This document shows positions 17,918 through 27,352 of a DNA stretch of 64,000 nucleotides, piece by piece. The notes below the pieces were generated by a model. It worked only from the letters and a program-made list of their open reading frames with translations, made no database searches and was not told the origin of the DNA. The stretch is from Williamsia serinedens. GTDB taxonomy: Bacteria > Actinomycetota > Actinomycetes > Mycobacteriales > Mycobacteriaceae. How positions within the stretch are numbered: position 1 is the stretch's first letter; every line of letters starts with the position of its first letter. The stretch is from the NCBI RefSeq assembly GCF_024171725.1, contig NZ_JAMTCG010000002.1, forward strand, positions 124,001 through 188,000, read 5' to 3'. A program made the translations under genes and the position numbers.

Positions 17918-19624
17918 TCACACCGCGCGGACACGGGCCTGTCGCGCGCCGACGGCGAGCAACACCAGGCCCGCTGCCACGAAGGCGCCGACGCGGAACG
18001 CGCCGTCGAGCGTCGCGAGGTCGAACGTGACGAGCTTGGCGACCGCCGCACCGGCGAGCGTCAGTGCGCCCGCGGTCGGTGCGCGGCGCGCCGGGCCCGC
18101 GGGCATCCGAGCCGTGAGCGCGAGGACCACCGACGCCGCGACGACCCACAACACGGTCGCGGCCATGTGGCCGGCGAGGAACCCGGCGCCCGGTCCACCC
18201 AGCGACACGCCGACGGTGACCGGCGTCGCGGTCAGCCCGTAGAGGGCGACTGCGCCGGCGGCGATCGACGCCCCCGGCCTCTGACGGTGCAACCCGCCCT
18301 GCGCGGCCGCGGCACCGATGAGGAGCAGGCTCGCGACGATCGCCGACGCCGTCTGACCGTCCGTTCGGGAGATGGGGGTGGCCAGCGTCTCGACCGGCAC
18401 CGACCACCCGAGGTAGGCGATCGTCCCGACCGCTGTGAGCCCCGTCCCGACCGCGGCGACCACCCGATCGCCCCGCCCGACGACGGTCACGACCGCGGCG
18501 AGCGCGAGAAGTGCGGGCACGGCCACGGGCGCGTCGACCGCCGTCGGGATCGCGATCACCGACGCGACCGCCGCGAGACAGGCCCACGTGGTCCGGACCG
18601 CCGACGGGGCCGCCCACGCGACCAGTGCCGCCGCCGCGACCGCGACGGCGGCGAGCACCGACGCGGCGAGGCCTCGCCCGAGTGCGAGCCCACAGACGAG
18701 CGCCGGGGCGCACCCCACGGCCGATGCGAGTGCCGCGGCCGTCTCCGACACCCGGCGTGTCACCGCCGAGACACCCGCCACGAGGCCGGCCGCCGCTGTC
18801 GAGGCGCAGGCCACGGCGAGCAGCGACCCGCCGTCGAGGTCGGAGAGGTGCGCTGCGACGACCGCCGCGATCGCCCACAGGGACGACCCCGCGACACCGG
18901 CGACCGGGAGCGCCGCCCACGGGGTGCGGTGTGACGTCGCGGCGCAGGCGACCGCGACGACGAGCATGAACCAGACGAGCCCGAGGTCGACGCCACCGGC
19001 CACGAGCGGCGCGACCCCGATCAGGGGCGCGACGGTGATCAACGCGAGCCGCTCGGACCGCCACGCCCGCGCCCACGCGACACCGGCGCCGGCGACCGCG
19101 GCGGCGAGGACGAGACCGACCGCGGTCGGGACCCAGTGGTACAGCCGGGTCACCGCGACGACGTCGAGATAGGCGGTGGCGATCCCGGTGGCGGCGAGCG
19201 CGACGGCGCCGACCTCCGCGCCGCGGGCGCGGCAGCGGACGGCGAGGGCCGCGAGGCACGTCGCGAACAGCGCCCCGGCGCCGACGCGGACCTCGGGCCG
19301 CAGCAGGCCGGCCTGCGCGGCGAGCGCCAGCAGCAACCCGACGCCGACGACGGTCACAGCGACGCCCGTCACGGCGAGCACCGTCCCGACGAGCCGCCCG
19401 TCCTCGGCCGCGCGGCTGAGCCACGACCTCCGGGGCGGGGGCGGCTGGACCGCCGGCGGCGCCGGGGTCCATGCCGGCGCGGGAGTCGGCGCGACGGGCG
19501 CCGGTGGCGGCACTGCCTGCATCGCCGCCAGTTCCGCGGCGATCTGGGACGTGCGGTGGGACAGGTGCGCGCACTCCTGCGCGAGACGCTGCAGGTGGGC
19601 GGGGTGGGGGTACGGGGCTGTCAT
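17918..19624 (-). CDS. DUF2339-like polytopic membrane protein
   Basis: The 568-residue protein starts with a helical segment and a Pro-rich linker (residues 8-65), then carries roughly 16-18 hydrophobic segments rich in Ala and Val, as in the DUF2339 family (pfam10101). No catalytic motif is visible. It is convergent with mmpL3 with only 3 nt between the stops. The ATG at 19624 is preferred over an upstream in-frame start that would add MAGRDDDRR. Function is unknown. Confidence 0.65.
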   Translation of the reverse strand: MTAPYPHPAHLQRLAQECAHLSHRTSQIAAELAAMQAVPPPAPVAPTPAPAWTPAPPAVQPPPPRRSWLSRAAEDGRLVGTVLAVTGVAVTVVGVGLLLALAAQAGLLRPEVRVGAGALFATCLAALAVRCRARGAEVGAVALAATGIATAYLDVVAVTRLYHWVPTAVGLVLAAAVAGAGVAWARAWRSERLALITVAPLIGVAPLVAGGVDLGLVWFMLVVAVACAATSHRTPWAALPVAGVAGSSLWAIAAVVAAHLSDLDGGSLLAVACASTAAAGLVAGVSAVTRRVSETAAALASAVGCAPALVCGLALGRGLAASVLAAVAVAAAALVAWAAPSAVRTTWACLAAVASVIAIPTAVDAPVAVPALLALAAVVTVVGRGDRVVAAVGTGLTAVGTIAYLGWSVPVETLATPISRTDGQTASAIVASLLLIGAAAAQGGLHRQRPGASIAAGAVALYGLTATPVTVGVSLGGPGAGFLAGHMAATVLWVVAASVVLALTARMPAGPARRAPTAGALTLAGAAVAKLVTFDLATLDGAFRVGAFVAAGLVLLAVGARQARVRAV

Positions 19625-19687
19625 GCGCCGATCGTCGTCGCGACCGGCCACGCCGACATGCGTGGGACTACCTACACCGGGTGGGGA

Positions 19688-20326
19688 CTACTCGTCGAGA
19701 CCGTGCTCGATGGCGTAGCGGGTCAGCTCGACGCGGTTGCCCAACTGCAGCTTCCGCAGCGTCGACTGGACGTGGTTCTCGACGGTGCGGTGACTCAGTC
19801 CGAGGCGGGTCGCGATCTGGCGGGCGGTGAGCCCCTTGGCCACCAGGCGCAACACCTCGGTCTCCCGCTCGGTGATCGGCGGGGTCGACCGCTCGGTGCC
19901 GCCCTCGGCGATGCGTCGGAACTCCCCGAGCACCAGACCGGCCAGTCCCGGCGTGAACACCGCCTGACCGGCGGCGGTGGCGGTGACCGCGTCGACCAGT
20001 TCGGACCGCGACGCACTCTTCACGAGATAGCCACTCGCACCGGCTTTCACGGCGTCGAGGACGTCGGCGCGCTCGGCCGAGGCCGAGAGCACCAGGACCC
20101 GCGTGTCCGGCGATGCCTCCACGACGCCGGCCGTCGCCTCCGCACCGGTCCCGTCGGGGAGCTGCATGTCCATCAGCACCACGTCCGGACGGACGGCCGC
20201 GGCCCGCGCCACGGCCGCGCGCACGCCGTCGGCGGTGGCGACGACGTCGAAACCCTCGTCGGTGAGGTCCCGGGCGACCCCGTCCCGCCAGATCGGGTGG
20301 TCGTCGACGACCATCACCGTCGTCAT
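19688..20326 (-). CDS. NarL/LuxR-type response regulator
   Basis: This 212-residue regulator has a receiver domain (acidic pair DDH, phosphoacceptor Asp in MDMQLPDG, conserved LVLSAS and Lys in LVKSA) and a C-terminal LuxR-type helix-turn-helix (TERETEVLRLVAKGLTARQI). It overlaps the histidine kinase gene by ATGA and is the last gene of an operon with the kinase and an AI-2E transporter. Targets are unknown. Confidence 0.93.
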   Translation of the reverse strand: MTTVMVVDDHPIWRDGVARDLTDEGFDVVATADGVRAAVARAAAVRPDVVLMDMQLPDGTGAEATAGVVEASPDTRVLVLSASAERADVLDAVKAGASGYLVKSASRSELVDAVTATAAGQAVFTPGLAGLVLGEFRRIAEGGTERSTPPITERETEVLRLVAKGLTARQIATRLGLSHRTVENHVQSTLRKLQLGNRVELTRYAIEHGLDE

Positions 20327-21495
20327 CGGCGTGCCCCGCCGTCCCAGGGGACGGTCAGCTCCCAGTCGGTGCCCTCGCCCGGCGCGGACTCGAGACGGGC
20401 TGTGCCGCCGAGCGATTCGATCCGACCGACGATCGCCTGGCCGATCCCGAGACGCCCCTCGGCCGTAGCTTCGCGCAGCCGCCCCGGCGCGATGCCGACA
20501 CCGTCGTCGCGCACGCTGACCACCACCTTCCCGCCCAGATCCTCGAGGAGGACGAACACGCGCGGTGCGATCCCGTCGGGTCCCGCGCCGTGCCGCCTCG
20601 CGTTGTCGAGGGCATTGTCCACCGCGGCGAGCACCTCCGTGACCCGGTCGGCGTCGCCGATCACCGGTTCGGCGGGGGCGCTCACCGTGACCCGGTCGTC
20701 GGCGCGGGCCCGCAGGGCATCCGCGAGGTCGAGGTGGGCGGCGGCGGGTCGCGCGGTGCCCTGTCCGAGCAGCTCGCGCAGCACCCGCTCCTGGTCGGCG
20801 GCGAGATCTGCCAGATCACCGGTCGCGCCGCCGATCTCGCGTCCGCGGCGGGCGATCAACGCGAGCACCTGCAGGACGCCGTCGTGGACCTGTCGGGACA
20901 AACGGTCGCGTTCGGCGGTGGCCGCCGCGAGACGCGTCGCCTCCTCGAGACGCGCCGACGCCCGCCGCAGCGCACTCGCCCCGAGTCCGATCACCACGCC
21001 GAGCGCCAGCAGGATGACGACGGCCGCGTTCCGGGCGAGGTCGACGACGACGAACCCCTTGGCGACGGTGCTGCAGGTGATCACCGCGATCGCCGCCGCC
21101 CCACCCCTGACGGCCCCGAGCTGGATACCCACCGAGATCACCGCGTTCGCCGCCCACAGCGTGGTCGGGATCGACTGGTGGTCGGCGCGCCAGTCGTCGG
21201 ATGCCAGGGCCACGGTCGACAGCATCAGCAGACACACGACGACGAGGTCGGCGACCACCCAGCCGACGGTGCGCCCCGGTCCGCGCGTGAGTGCCCACCC
21301 GCAGACGACGGACCACAGCACCACGATCCCGCCGACCACGACGCCGCCCGCGGGGTGGTCGAGATCGTCGTGGACCGCGACGACGAAGCCGACCGCGTAC
21401 AGCACCGTCAGCGCGCGGAAGACCTGTGCCGCCCGCCACAACTCGGCGACCGCCGCGTCGTCGCGAGCGGTGGCGGCGGCGCCGGCTGCGGTCAC
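20323..21495 (-). CDS. membrane sensor histidine kinase, NarX/MacS type
   Basis: The 390-residue kinase has five to six N-terminal membrane helices with short loops, so it may sense membrane state rather than a soluble ligand. A HisKA_3 dimerisation region follows with the phospho-accepting His in SRQVHDGVLQVLAL, then an ATPase domain with N-box DNALDNARRHG and G-box DDGVGIAPG. The GTG start overlaps the upstream AI-2E gene's stop as GTGA; the response regulator follows with another overlap. Confidence 0.92.
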   Translation of the reverse strand: MTAAGAAATARDDAAVAELWRAAQVFRALTVLYAVGFVVAVHDDLDHPAGGVVVGGIVVLWSVVCGWALTRGPGRTVGWVVADLVVVCLLMLSTVALASDDWRADHQSIPTTLWAANAVISVGIQLGAVRGGAAAIAVITCSTVAKGFVVVDLARNAAVVILLALGVVIGLGASALRRASARLEEATRLAAATAERDRLSRQVHDGVLQVLALIARRGREIGGATGDLADLAADQERVLRELLGQGTARPAAAHLDLADALRARADDRVTVSAPAEPVIGDADRVTEVLAAVDNALDNARRHGAGPDGIAPRVFVLLEDLGGKVVVSVRDDGVGIAPGRLREATAEGRLGIGQAIVGRIESLGGTARLESAPGEGTDWELTVPWDGGARR

Positions 21496-22730
21496 GACGT
21501 CCGGGCACCCCCGTCGCCGGGGCCGTCGGTGTCAGGGCTTTCGTCGTCGGGGTCGGCCGCGTCATCGTCGGGCCGGCCGTCGATACCGGGGTGGTCGGCG
21601 CTGTCCCAGATGGGCTTGTCGGGCGAGACGGTCGAGTGGTCGGCGTCGGGATCCGGCCGGGAGCCGAGGATCGACCGGACCGCGGTGTTGAGAAAGGCGA
21701 TCACCGGGACCGCGACGAGTCCACCGATGATGCCGGCGGTCACGATGCCCGCGGCGATGCCGACCACGACGGCCACCGGGTGCACCCGCACGCTGCGACC
21801 GAGCAGGAACGGCTGGAGCACGTGACTCTCGATCTGCATCACGGCGACCACGACGGCCAGGGCGATGACCGCCGCGATCCACCCCTGCGTGACGAGGGTG
21901 ACCACCACCGCGAGCGCGCCGGTGACCAGTGCACCGACGATCGGGATGAACGCGCCGATGAACACCAGTGAGGCCAACGGCAGCGCGAGCGGCACCTGCA
22001 GGATCGCCAGACCGACACCGATGCCGATCGCGTCGACCGCCGCGACGGCGACGGTCGCGCGCACGTAGCCGACGAGTGTGCCGAACCCCGCACGGCCCGC
22101 GACACGGACCCGGTCGCGCGTCGAGCTCGGGACGAGCTTGGTGACGAACATCCAGATCTGTCCGCCCCCGTAGAGGAAGAAGATCATCAGGAACAGCAGG
22201 AGCAGCGCACCCGTCGCGAACTCGGTGACCGTGGCCGCGGTGGCGATCGCGCCGGTGGTGATCTTGCTCTGGTTGCGCTGCAGCATGGCGACGAAGTCGT
22301 CGCCGACGTGGTCGAGTTGCGCCTGGTCCAGCCCGAACGGCCCGTCGAGGAGCCAGCTCTTCACCGAGTCGATCGTCGACGTCGCCTGGTTCGTCAGATC
22401 GGGAAGGCCGTCGATGAACTGCTGCACGACGAACGACAGGATCCCGGCGATGACACCGATGGCGACGATCATCGTCAGCGCGACGGCGACGCCGCGGTGC
22501 AACCCGCGGCGATCGAGCCAGTCGACGACCGGGACCAGGAACGCGGTGCCGAGGATCGCCAACGCGATCGGCACGGCGACGGCCTCGTACTTGTGGCCCA
22601 GCCAGAACAGCGCGTAGACGGCGACCCCGATGGCCAGCAGCCGCCACGACCACTCGGCCGCGGCCCGGACCAGCGGGTGCACGGCGAACCGATCAGCGCG
22701 ACCCGACGAGTCGGGCATACGGTCGCTCAC
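21492..22730 (-). CDS. AI-2E family (PerM-like) membrane transporter
   Basis: The 412-residue protein has the AI-2E/PerM layout: two N-terminal helix pairs, a central soluble segment (residues 95-160), then five helices with the family signatures GTLVGYVRAT, FIGAFIPIVGALV and ESHVLQPFLLGRSV. An acidic Asp/Pro-rich tail of about 50 residues closes it. It heads an operon with a kinase and response regulator, which suggests a signalling link. A PerM-like gene (Rv0205) also neighbours mmpL3 in the tubercle bacillus. Substrate unknown. Confidence 0.85.
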   Translation of the reverse strand: MSDRMPDSSGRADRFAVHPLVRAAAEWSWRLLAIGVAVYALFWLGHKYEAVAVPIALAILGTAFLVPVVDWLDRRGLHRGVAVALTMIVAIGVIAGILSFVVQQFIDGLPDLTNQATSTIDSVKSWLLDGPFGLDQAQLDHVGDDFVAMLQRNQSKITTGAIATAATVTEFATGALLLLFLMIFFLYGGGQIWMFVTKLVPSSTRDRVRVAGRAGFGTLVGYVRATVAVAAVDAIGIGVGLAILQVPLALPLASLVFIGAFIPIVGALVTGALAVVVTLVTQGWIAAVIALAVVVAVMQIESHVLQPFLLGRSVRVHPVAVVVGIAAGIVTAGIIGGLVAVPVIAFLNTAVRSILGSRPDPDADHSTVSPDKPIWDSADHPGIDGRPDDDAADPDDESPDTDGPGDGGARTS

Positions 22731-22780
22731 CCGCCAACCCTAGCCCGCAGAGGCGCAGCCCCTCGCCCCCGCGGGACCCC

Positions 22781-23995
22781 TCAGTTCGCCGAGGCGGTCG
22801 TCGGTGTGTCGGCCGAGGTGGGCGGCGGGGTCACCGCGGTCGTCGCTGTCGTCGGTGTGGTCGTGGTCGTCGATGTGGTGGTTGAAGGCGCCGACGTGCT
22901 CGTGCTGGTCGTGGTCGACGTGGTCGTGGTCGTGGTGGCGCCCCGGGTTCCCGACGGCGGTGTGGTGGTGCTCGTCGTCGTGCGCTGGGGGCTCGCCGCC
23001 TGCACGGACTGCCGCGCCTGGTCGATCGACGACACGTAGCGGTCGACGACACCCTGCGGCGTCTGCCCCGGGCCCAGGCGCGCGGGCACCGGCGTCCCCG
23101 GTCCGGCCGACCGGTCGTAGGCCTTCTCGATCTGGGCCCGCAGTCCCGGCTCCATCGCGTCGAGGACCGGCTTCGGCACACCGAGCAGCTTCAACGGCAT
23201 CAACAGCGGGATGTACTCGCCGCGCACGGTGACGTAGCGGGTGTTGCCGACGGTCACGTCCTGCACGATCGAGGACGTGTCGTCGAGGTCCACCGTCTTG
23301 TAGCTGCCGTGGATCAGGAAGCCGAAGGCCGCGTTGAGCATGGCCAGGCCGTTCGACGGGTCGCGGGGGAAGTCCGAGACGCCGTCGTACTCCCAGCTGA
23401 CGTCGAGGACCTTGTAGTCGGTTGTCGGCGCCGCGCCGTCGAACGTCATGCCGAAGGGCACGGCGTACAGGCCCGGGAACCGCGCGAAGACACCGCCGTT
23501 GGGCCGGTTGGGGTTGCCGAAGACGACCGCCGTGGTGTCGGTGGGCGACGGTGCGTAGCCGCCCGCGTCACGGATCTGCTGCCACTTCCGCAGCGACGTC
23601 ATGACGACGCCCGCACTGGCCGAGTACCCGACGACCAGGATCGGCCCCTTCGGAGCCCGCGGCCCGAGCGTGGCGAGTTCGAGAGCGGACACACCCGCCT
23701 GCTGCGACTGGTCGTAGGTGAGTCCGGTCCACCCCGCGGTGAACGGCGTCTGCGCCGGCCACTGCACCGTCCGGTACGTCCGCCCGGCGTAGGGCGTGCC
23801 CGGTGCACCCGAGAAGTAGCCCGAGAGCTCCTTCTCCATGTCCTGGCCCTGCGGGTTGCTGTTGCCCCCGAGCACGAGGATGGTGCCGCTGGTCGACGGC
23901 GGCGTCTCGGCGAGCGCCGACCCCGCCCCCACCCCGAACGTCAGCGCTGCCGCCATCGTCAGGGCTGTCGCGCCCACGACGGAACGTCGGAACAT
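22781..23995 (-). CDS. secreted PE-PPE-domain alpha/beta hydrolase with Thr-rich tail
   Basis: The 404-residue protein has a signal peptide (MFRRSVVG, hydrophobic core, cleavage near GSALA). The alpha/beta-hydrolase domain fits the PE-PPE family (pfam08237): LVLGGNSNPQ at the first strand and the nucleophile elbow GYSASAG. From about residue 340 a tail made almost entirely of Thr, Ser, Pro and Ala follows; such tails are often O-glycosylated in actinobacteria. No PE or PPE targeting domain is present. Possible GTG start at 23998. Esterase or mycolate-related activity is inference. Confidence 0.78.
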   Translation of the reverse strand: MFRRSVVGATALTMAAALTFGVGAGSALAETPPSTSGTILVLGGNSNPQGQDMEKELSGYFSGAPGTPYAGRTYRTVQWPAQTPFTAGWTGLTYDQSQQAGVSALELATLGPRAPKGPILVVGYSASAGVVMTSLRKWQQIRDAGGYAPSPTDTTAVVFGNPNRPNGGVFARFPGLYAVPFGMTFDGAAPTTDYKVLDVSWEYDGVSDFPRDPSNGLAMLNAAFGFLIHGSYKTVDLDDTSSIVQDVTVGNTRYVTVRGEYIPLLMPLKLLGVPKPVLDAMEPGLRAQIEKAYDRSAGPGTPVPARLGPGQTPQGVVDRYVSSIDQARQSVQAASPQRTTTSTTTPPSGTRGATTTTTTSTTTSTSTSAPSTTTSTTTTTPTTATTAVTPPPTSADTPTTASAN

Positions 23996-24096
23996 CACGA
24001 GTGCCTCCCCCTCGGGCCGCCCCCACAGCCAGGCCCGACGCGGAAAGGATAACGGGCGCGTCGGACAGGCGGGGCGATGTCGGCCGATGGGGTGAC

Positions 24097-24102
24097 TAGG
24101 GT
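24097..24102 (+). promoter_or_regulatory. -10 hexamer for leaderless flippase-like gene
   Basis: TAGGGT lies 8 nt before the ATG at 24111, consistent with a leaderless transcript. Confidence 0.45.
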
Positions 24103-24110
24103 GAGGCCTC

Positions 24111-25268
24111 ATGACGGCCCAGTTCGGCGACGCCGCCGACGACGGCGTACCCGCCGCACCGACGCGTCGTCGGTTCTGGTGGGTCCGCTGGGTGGCCCTC
24201 GCCGTCGTCGTCGTGGTGTTGACCGTCGAGGTCGTCCTGGTGTGGCCGAAGCTCACCGAGGCCTGGCGGAGCATGGGCTCGCTCGACTGGTGGTGGGTGC
24301 TGGCGTGCATCGTGGCGTCCGGGTTCTCGATGGACAGCTTCGCCCAGGTCCAGCGCGCGCTCCTCCGGTCGGCCGGCGTGCGCGTGAAGCAGATGAAGTC
24401 GTTGGCCGTCGTCCTCGCCGCGAACTCCGTCAGCCAGACGATGCCCGGCGGCAACGTGCTCGCACCCGCCTTCACCTACCGGCAGACCCGCAAGTGGGGT
24501 GCCACGCCGGTGATCGCCTCGTGGCAGGTGGTCATGTCGGGCCTGCTCATGGGCGTCGGCCTGGCCGTCCTCGGCATCGGCGGTGCGCTGCTCGCCGGGG
24601 CGAAGACCAGCCCGTTCTCGGTCATCTTCTCGATCGGCGGCTTCCTCGCGTTCGTCATCGTGGCGCAGTACGTCGCCTCGCACCCGGACATGATGAAGAC
24701 GATCGGCACCCGGTCGCTGCACGCGCTGAACAGCCTGCGCGACAAGGACCACGAGCACGGCGTCGCCCGATGGCACGAGATCGTCGACCAGCTCCGCGCC
24801 GTGCAGCTGACGGGCAAGGACACCTCGATCGCGTTCGGGTGGTCGCTGTTCAACTGGGTCGCCGACGTCGCCTGCCTCGCCTTCGCCTGCTACGCCGTCG
24901 GCGGGGAGCCCGGTATCGCGGGCCTGGCCGTCGCCTACGCCGCCGGCAAGGCGGTCGGCACCGCCTTCCCGCTGCTGCCGGGTGGCCTCGGCGTCGTCGA
25001 CGCCGTCCTCGTGCCCGCGCTCACCTCGGCCGGGATGGGTGCGGGTGAGGCCGTCACCGCGGTGCTCGTCTACCGCCTCATCAGCTACCTGCTCGTCGCC
25101 CTCGTCGGCTGGGTCGTCATCGCGGTCATGTTCCGACAGGCCCTGTCCGACACCGACGACGAGCTCGAGGCCGACGTGCATCCCGGGACCGCGCACACGG
25201 GGGACGCCCCACCCGCCGGCGTCGCCGACGACCCCGATCCGCCCGACCCGCGACCGGGTCCGACATGA
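24111..25268 (+). CDS. YbhN / lysylphosphatidylglycerol synthase TM-domain (flippase-like) protein
   Basis: The 385-residue protein has about eight membrane helices with family motifs SQTMPGGNVLAPAFTYRQ in the first third and PLLPGGLGVVDAVL near residue 290, typical of the UPF0104/YbhN branch. These proteins are thought to flip or bind membrane lipids; the substrate here is not predictable. The acidic, Pro-rich C-terminal tail overlaps the DUF3054 gene by ATGA, so the two are co-translated. Confidence 0.82.
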   Translation: MTAQFGDAADDGVPAAPTRRRFWWVRWVALAVVVVVLTVEVVLVWPKLTEAWRSMGSLDWWWVLACIVASGFSMDSFAQVQRALLRSAGVRVKQMKSLAVVLAANSVSQTMPGGNVLAPAFTYRQTRKWGATPVIASWQVVMSGLLMGVGLAVLGIGGALLAGAKTSPFSVIFSIGGFLAFVIVAQYVASHPDMMKTIGTRSLHALNSLRDKDHEHGVARWHEIVDQLRAVQLTGKDTSIAFGWSLFNWVADVACLAFACYAVGGEPGIAGLAVAYAAGKAVGTAFPLLPGGLGVVDAVLVPALTSAGMGAGEAVTAVLVYRLISYLLVALVGWVVIAVMFRQALSDTDDELEADVHPGTAHTGDAPPAGVADDPDPPDPRPGPT

Positions 25269-25684
25269 CGCGGGGACGGGTGGTCGCGCTCGCCGCCCTC
25301 GCCGACGTCGTGGCCGTCCTCGTGTTCGTCGTCATCGGGCGCATCAACCACGACGACGGGCTCGCGATCACCGGCATCCTGTCGACCCTGTGGCCGTTCC
25401 TCGCCGGCACGGCGGTCGGGTGGTCGGTCGGATACGTCGTCGCCCACGTGCACACCGACCAGATCGGCGCGCCCCACTTCCGCCCCGAACGCGTCGTCCC
25501 CGACGGCGTGATCACCTGGATCTGCACCGTGGCGATCGGCATGGTGCTCCGAGACCAGTTCGGCCAGGGCATCGCGGTGAGCTTCATCGTCGTCGCGACG
25601 ATCGTCCTGGGCCTGTTCCTGCTCGGCTGGCGTGGATTGCGCCGTCCCGCAACACGTCTCGTCTCCGCCCGCCCGGGGCGCTGA
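25265..25684 (+). CDS. DUF3054 membrane protein
   Basis: This 139-residue, four-helix membrane protein carries the DUF3054 pattern: DVVAVLVFVVIGR with a following H, then TLWPFLAG, RPERVVPDGV and MVLRDQFGQG. The function of the family is unknown. It is coupled to the flippase-like gene by ATGA overlap. Confidence 0.8.
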   Translation: MTRGRVVALAALADVVAVLVFVVIGRINHDDGLAITGILSTLWPFLAGTAVGWSVGYVVAHVHTDQIGAPHFRPERVVPDGVITWICTVAIGMVLRDQFGQGIAVSFIVVATIVLGLFLLGWRGLRRPATRLVSARPGR

Positions 25685-25725
25685 CGACGGCGCGAAATTC
25701 GGTGGCGGGTCCGTCCGCGACGGCC

Positions 25726-25731
25726 TAGCGT
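25726..25731 (+). promoter_or_regulatory. -10 hexamer for leaderless ABC-F gene
   Basis: TAGCGT is followed by 8 nt and then GTG at 25740. This supports that GTG over an upstream start which would overlap the DUF3054 gene. Confidence 0.5.
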
Positions 25732-25739
25732 CGCCGGAC

Positions 25740-27308
25740 GTGGTTCCCCGTTCGGTGACGACGACGTCCCTCCACTTCCGTCTCCCCGACGGCACGGTCG
25801 TGTTCGACGACGTCTCCGTCACCCTCGCCGGACACCATGTCGGCGTCGTCGGGGCGAACGGCGCCGGCAAGACGACCTTCGTCCGCCTGCTCACCGGCGA
25901 GCTCGCACCGACCTCCGGCGCGATCGACCGCCCCGCGTCCATCGCCCTGGTGCCGCAGGACATCACGGTGCGGTCGGCGGTGGCGATCGACGAGCTGATC
26001 GGGATCGCCGATGTCCGTGCCGCGTTGCACCGCATCGAGCACGGGACGGCCGACGACGCCGATCACGCCGCGCTCGAGGGCAACTGGGACGTCGAGGAGC
26101 GGGCGGTCGCCCTGTTCGGCCAGCTGGGCCTCGCACGACTCGTCGCGACCCCGACCGACCTGTCCCGCGTCGTCGACACCCTGTCCGGTGGTGAGGCGAC
26201 GCTCGTCGCGGTCATCGGCGCCGTCCTCGCCTCACCGGAACTGCTCGTGCTCGACGAGCCGACGAACAACCTCGACCCGCGGGCCCGACGCCTGCTGCTC
26301 GACGCGATCGAGCGGTTCGACGGCCAGGTGGTCACGGTCAGCCACGACCGTGACCTGCTGGACCACGTCGACGCGGTCGCGGAGGTGCGGGACGGCGACA
26401 TCCGCGTGGTCGCCGGCGACTACGCCCACTTCGAGGCCGTGCTCGCCGCCGAACAGGAGCGTGCCCGCGAGGTGCTGGCCGCCGCGCGCAACGACGAGGC
26501 CCGGCAGAGGCGGGAGCTGACGGAGTCGCAGACCGTGGTCGCGCACCGTCAGCGGTACGGCCGGAAGATGTACGCGCAGAAGCGGGAACCGAAGATCGTC
26601 ATGCAGCAGCGCAAGCGCGCGGCGCAGGAGTCCGCAGCGAAACTGACGGGTGGGCACCGCCGCCGTCTCGACGAGGCGCGGGAGCAGGCGTCCGCCGCGG
26701 CCGACGCCGTGCGCGACGACCGCACCGTCCGCGTCGACCTGCCCGACACCGCGGTCCACCCGGGACAGGTGGTCCTCCCGCCGACCCGGTTCACGGTGCC
26801 CGCGGGAACCGTCGAGGTGGGAATCGTCGGACCGGAGCGGATCGCGCTGCGCGGGCGCAACGGCGCCGGGAAGACCACGCTCATCGACCAGCTCGTCGCC
26901 GCCGGGCCGCAGGTCCCCGTGGGCGTGCTCCCCCAGGTCCTCGACGGCCTCGACCCCGACGCGAGCCCCTACGACCTCGTCGCCGCGGTGAGTCCCGACC
27001 GCACCGCCGAGGACAGGCGGGCCGGGCTCGCGCGACTGCTGTTCCGCGGCCGCGACGCCGACCGACCCGTGCGCGAACTGTCGGGTGGTGAGCGGGTCCG
27101 CGCCGCGATGGCCGTCGCGCTGCTGTCGTCTCCCGCGCCACGTCTGCTCGTCCTCGACGAGCCCACCAACAACGTGGACATCACCACCCGCGAGCATCTC
27201 GCCCAGGCGCTCGCCGACTTCCGCGGGGCACTGCTCGTCGTCAGTCACGACGAGCGGTTCGTCGACGCGCTCGGGATCACCCGCGAGATCGACCTCGACC
27301 GTCTCTGA
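25740..27308 (+). CDS. ABC-F family ATPase (ribosome-associated)
   Basis: This 522-residue protein has two ABC domains and no membrane segment. Domain 1 has GANGAGKTT, LSGGEAT and LLVLDEPTNNLD; domain 2 has GRNGAGKTT, LSGGERVRAA and LLVLDEPTNNVD. The linker (about residues 225-320) is basic and helical (RQRYGRKMYAQKREPKI), the part that reaches into the ribosomal E site in ABC-F proteins. It could give resistance to ribosome-targeting antibiotics or rescue stalled ribosomes; the sequence alone does not decide. The 21-bp repeat array begins about 45 bases after its stop. Confidence 0.87.
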   Translation: MVPRSVTTTSLHFRLPDGTVVFDDVSVTLAGHHVGVVGANGAGKTTFVRLLTGELAPTSGAIDRPASIALVPQDITVRSAVAIDELIGIADVRAALHRIEHGTADDADHAALEGNWDVEERAVALFGQLGLARLVATPTDLSRVVDTLSGGEATLVAVIGAVLASPELLVLDEPTNNLDPRARRLLLDAIERFDGQVVTVSHDRDLLDHVDAVAEVRDGDIRVVAGDYAHFEAVLAAEQERAREVLAAARNDEARQRRELTESQTVVAHRQRYGRKMYAQKREPKIVMQQRKRAAQESAAKLTGGHRRRLDEAREQASAAADAVRDDRTVRVDLPDTAVHPGQVVLPPTRFTVPAGTVEVGIVGPERIALRGRNGAGKTTLIDQLVAAGPQVPVGVLPQVLDGLDPDASPYDLVAAVSPDRTAEDRRAGLARLLFRGRDADRPVRELSGGERVRAAMAVALLSSPAPRLLVLDEPTNNVDITTREHLAQALADFRGALLVVSHDERFVDALGITREIDLDRL

Positions 27309-27352
27309 TCAGCGCTGGCGCAGGCCGCAGGCCGGCACAGCGCGCCCCGCCT

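Noticed and set aside
22781-24475. Longer form of the PE-PPE hydrolase starting at 24475
   Set aside because: It would place 160 low-complexity residues before a clear signal peptide and overlap the divergent flippase-like gene.
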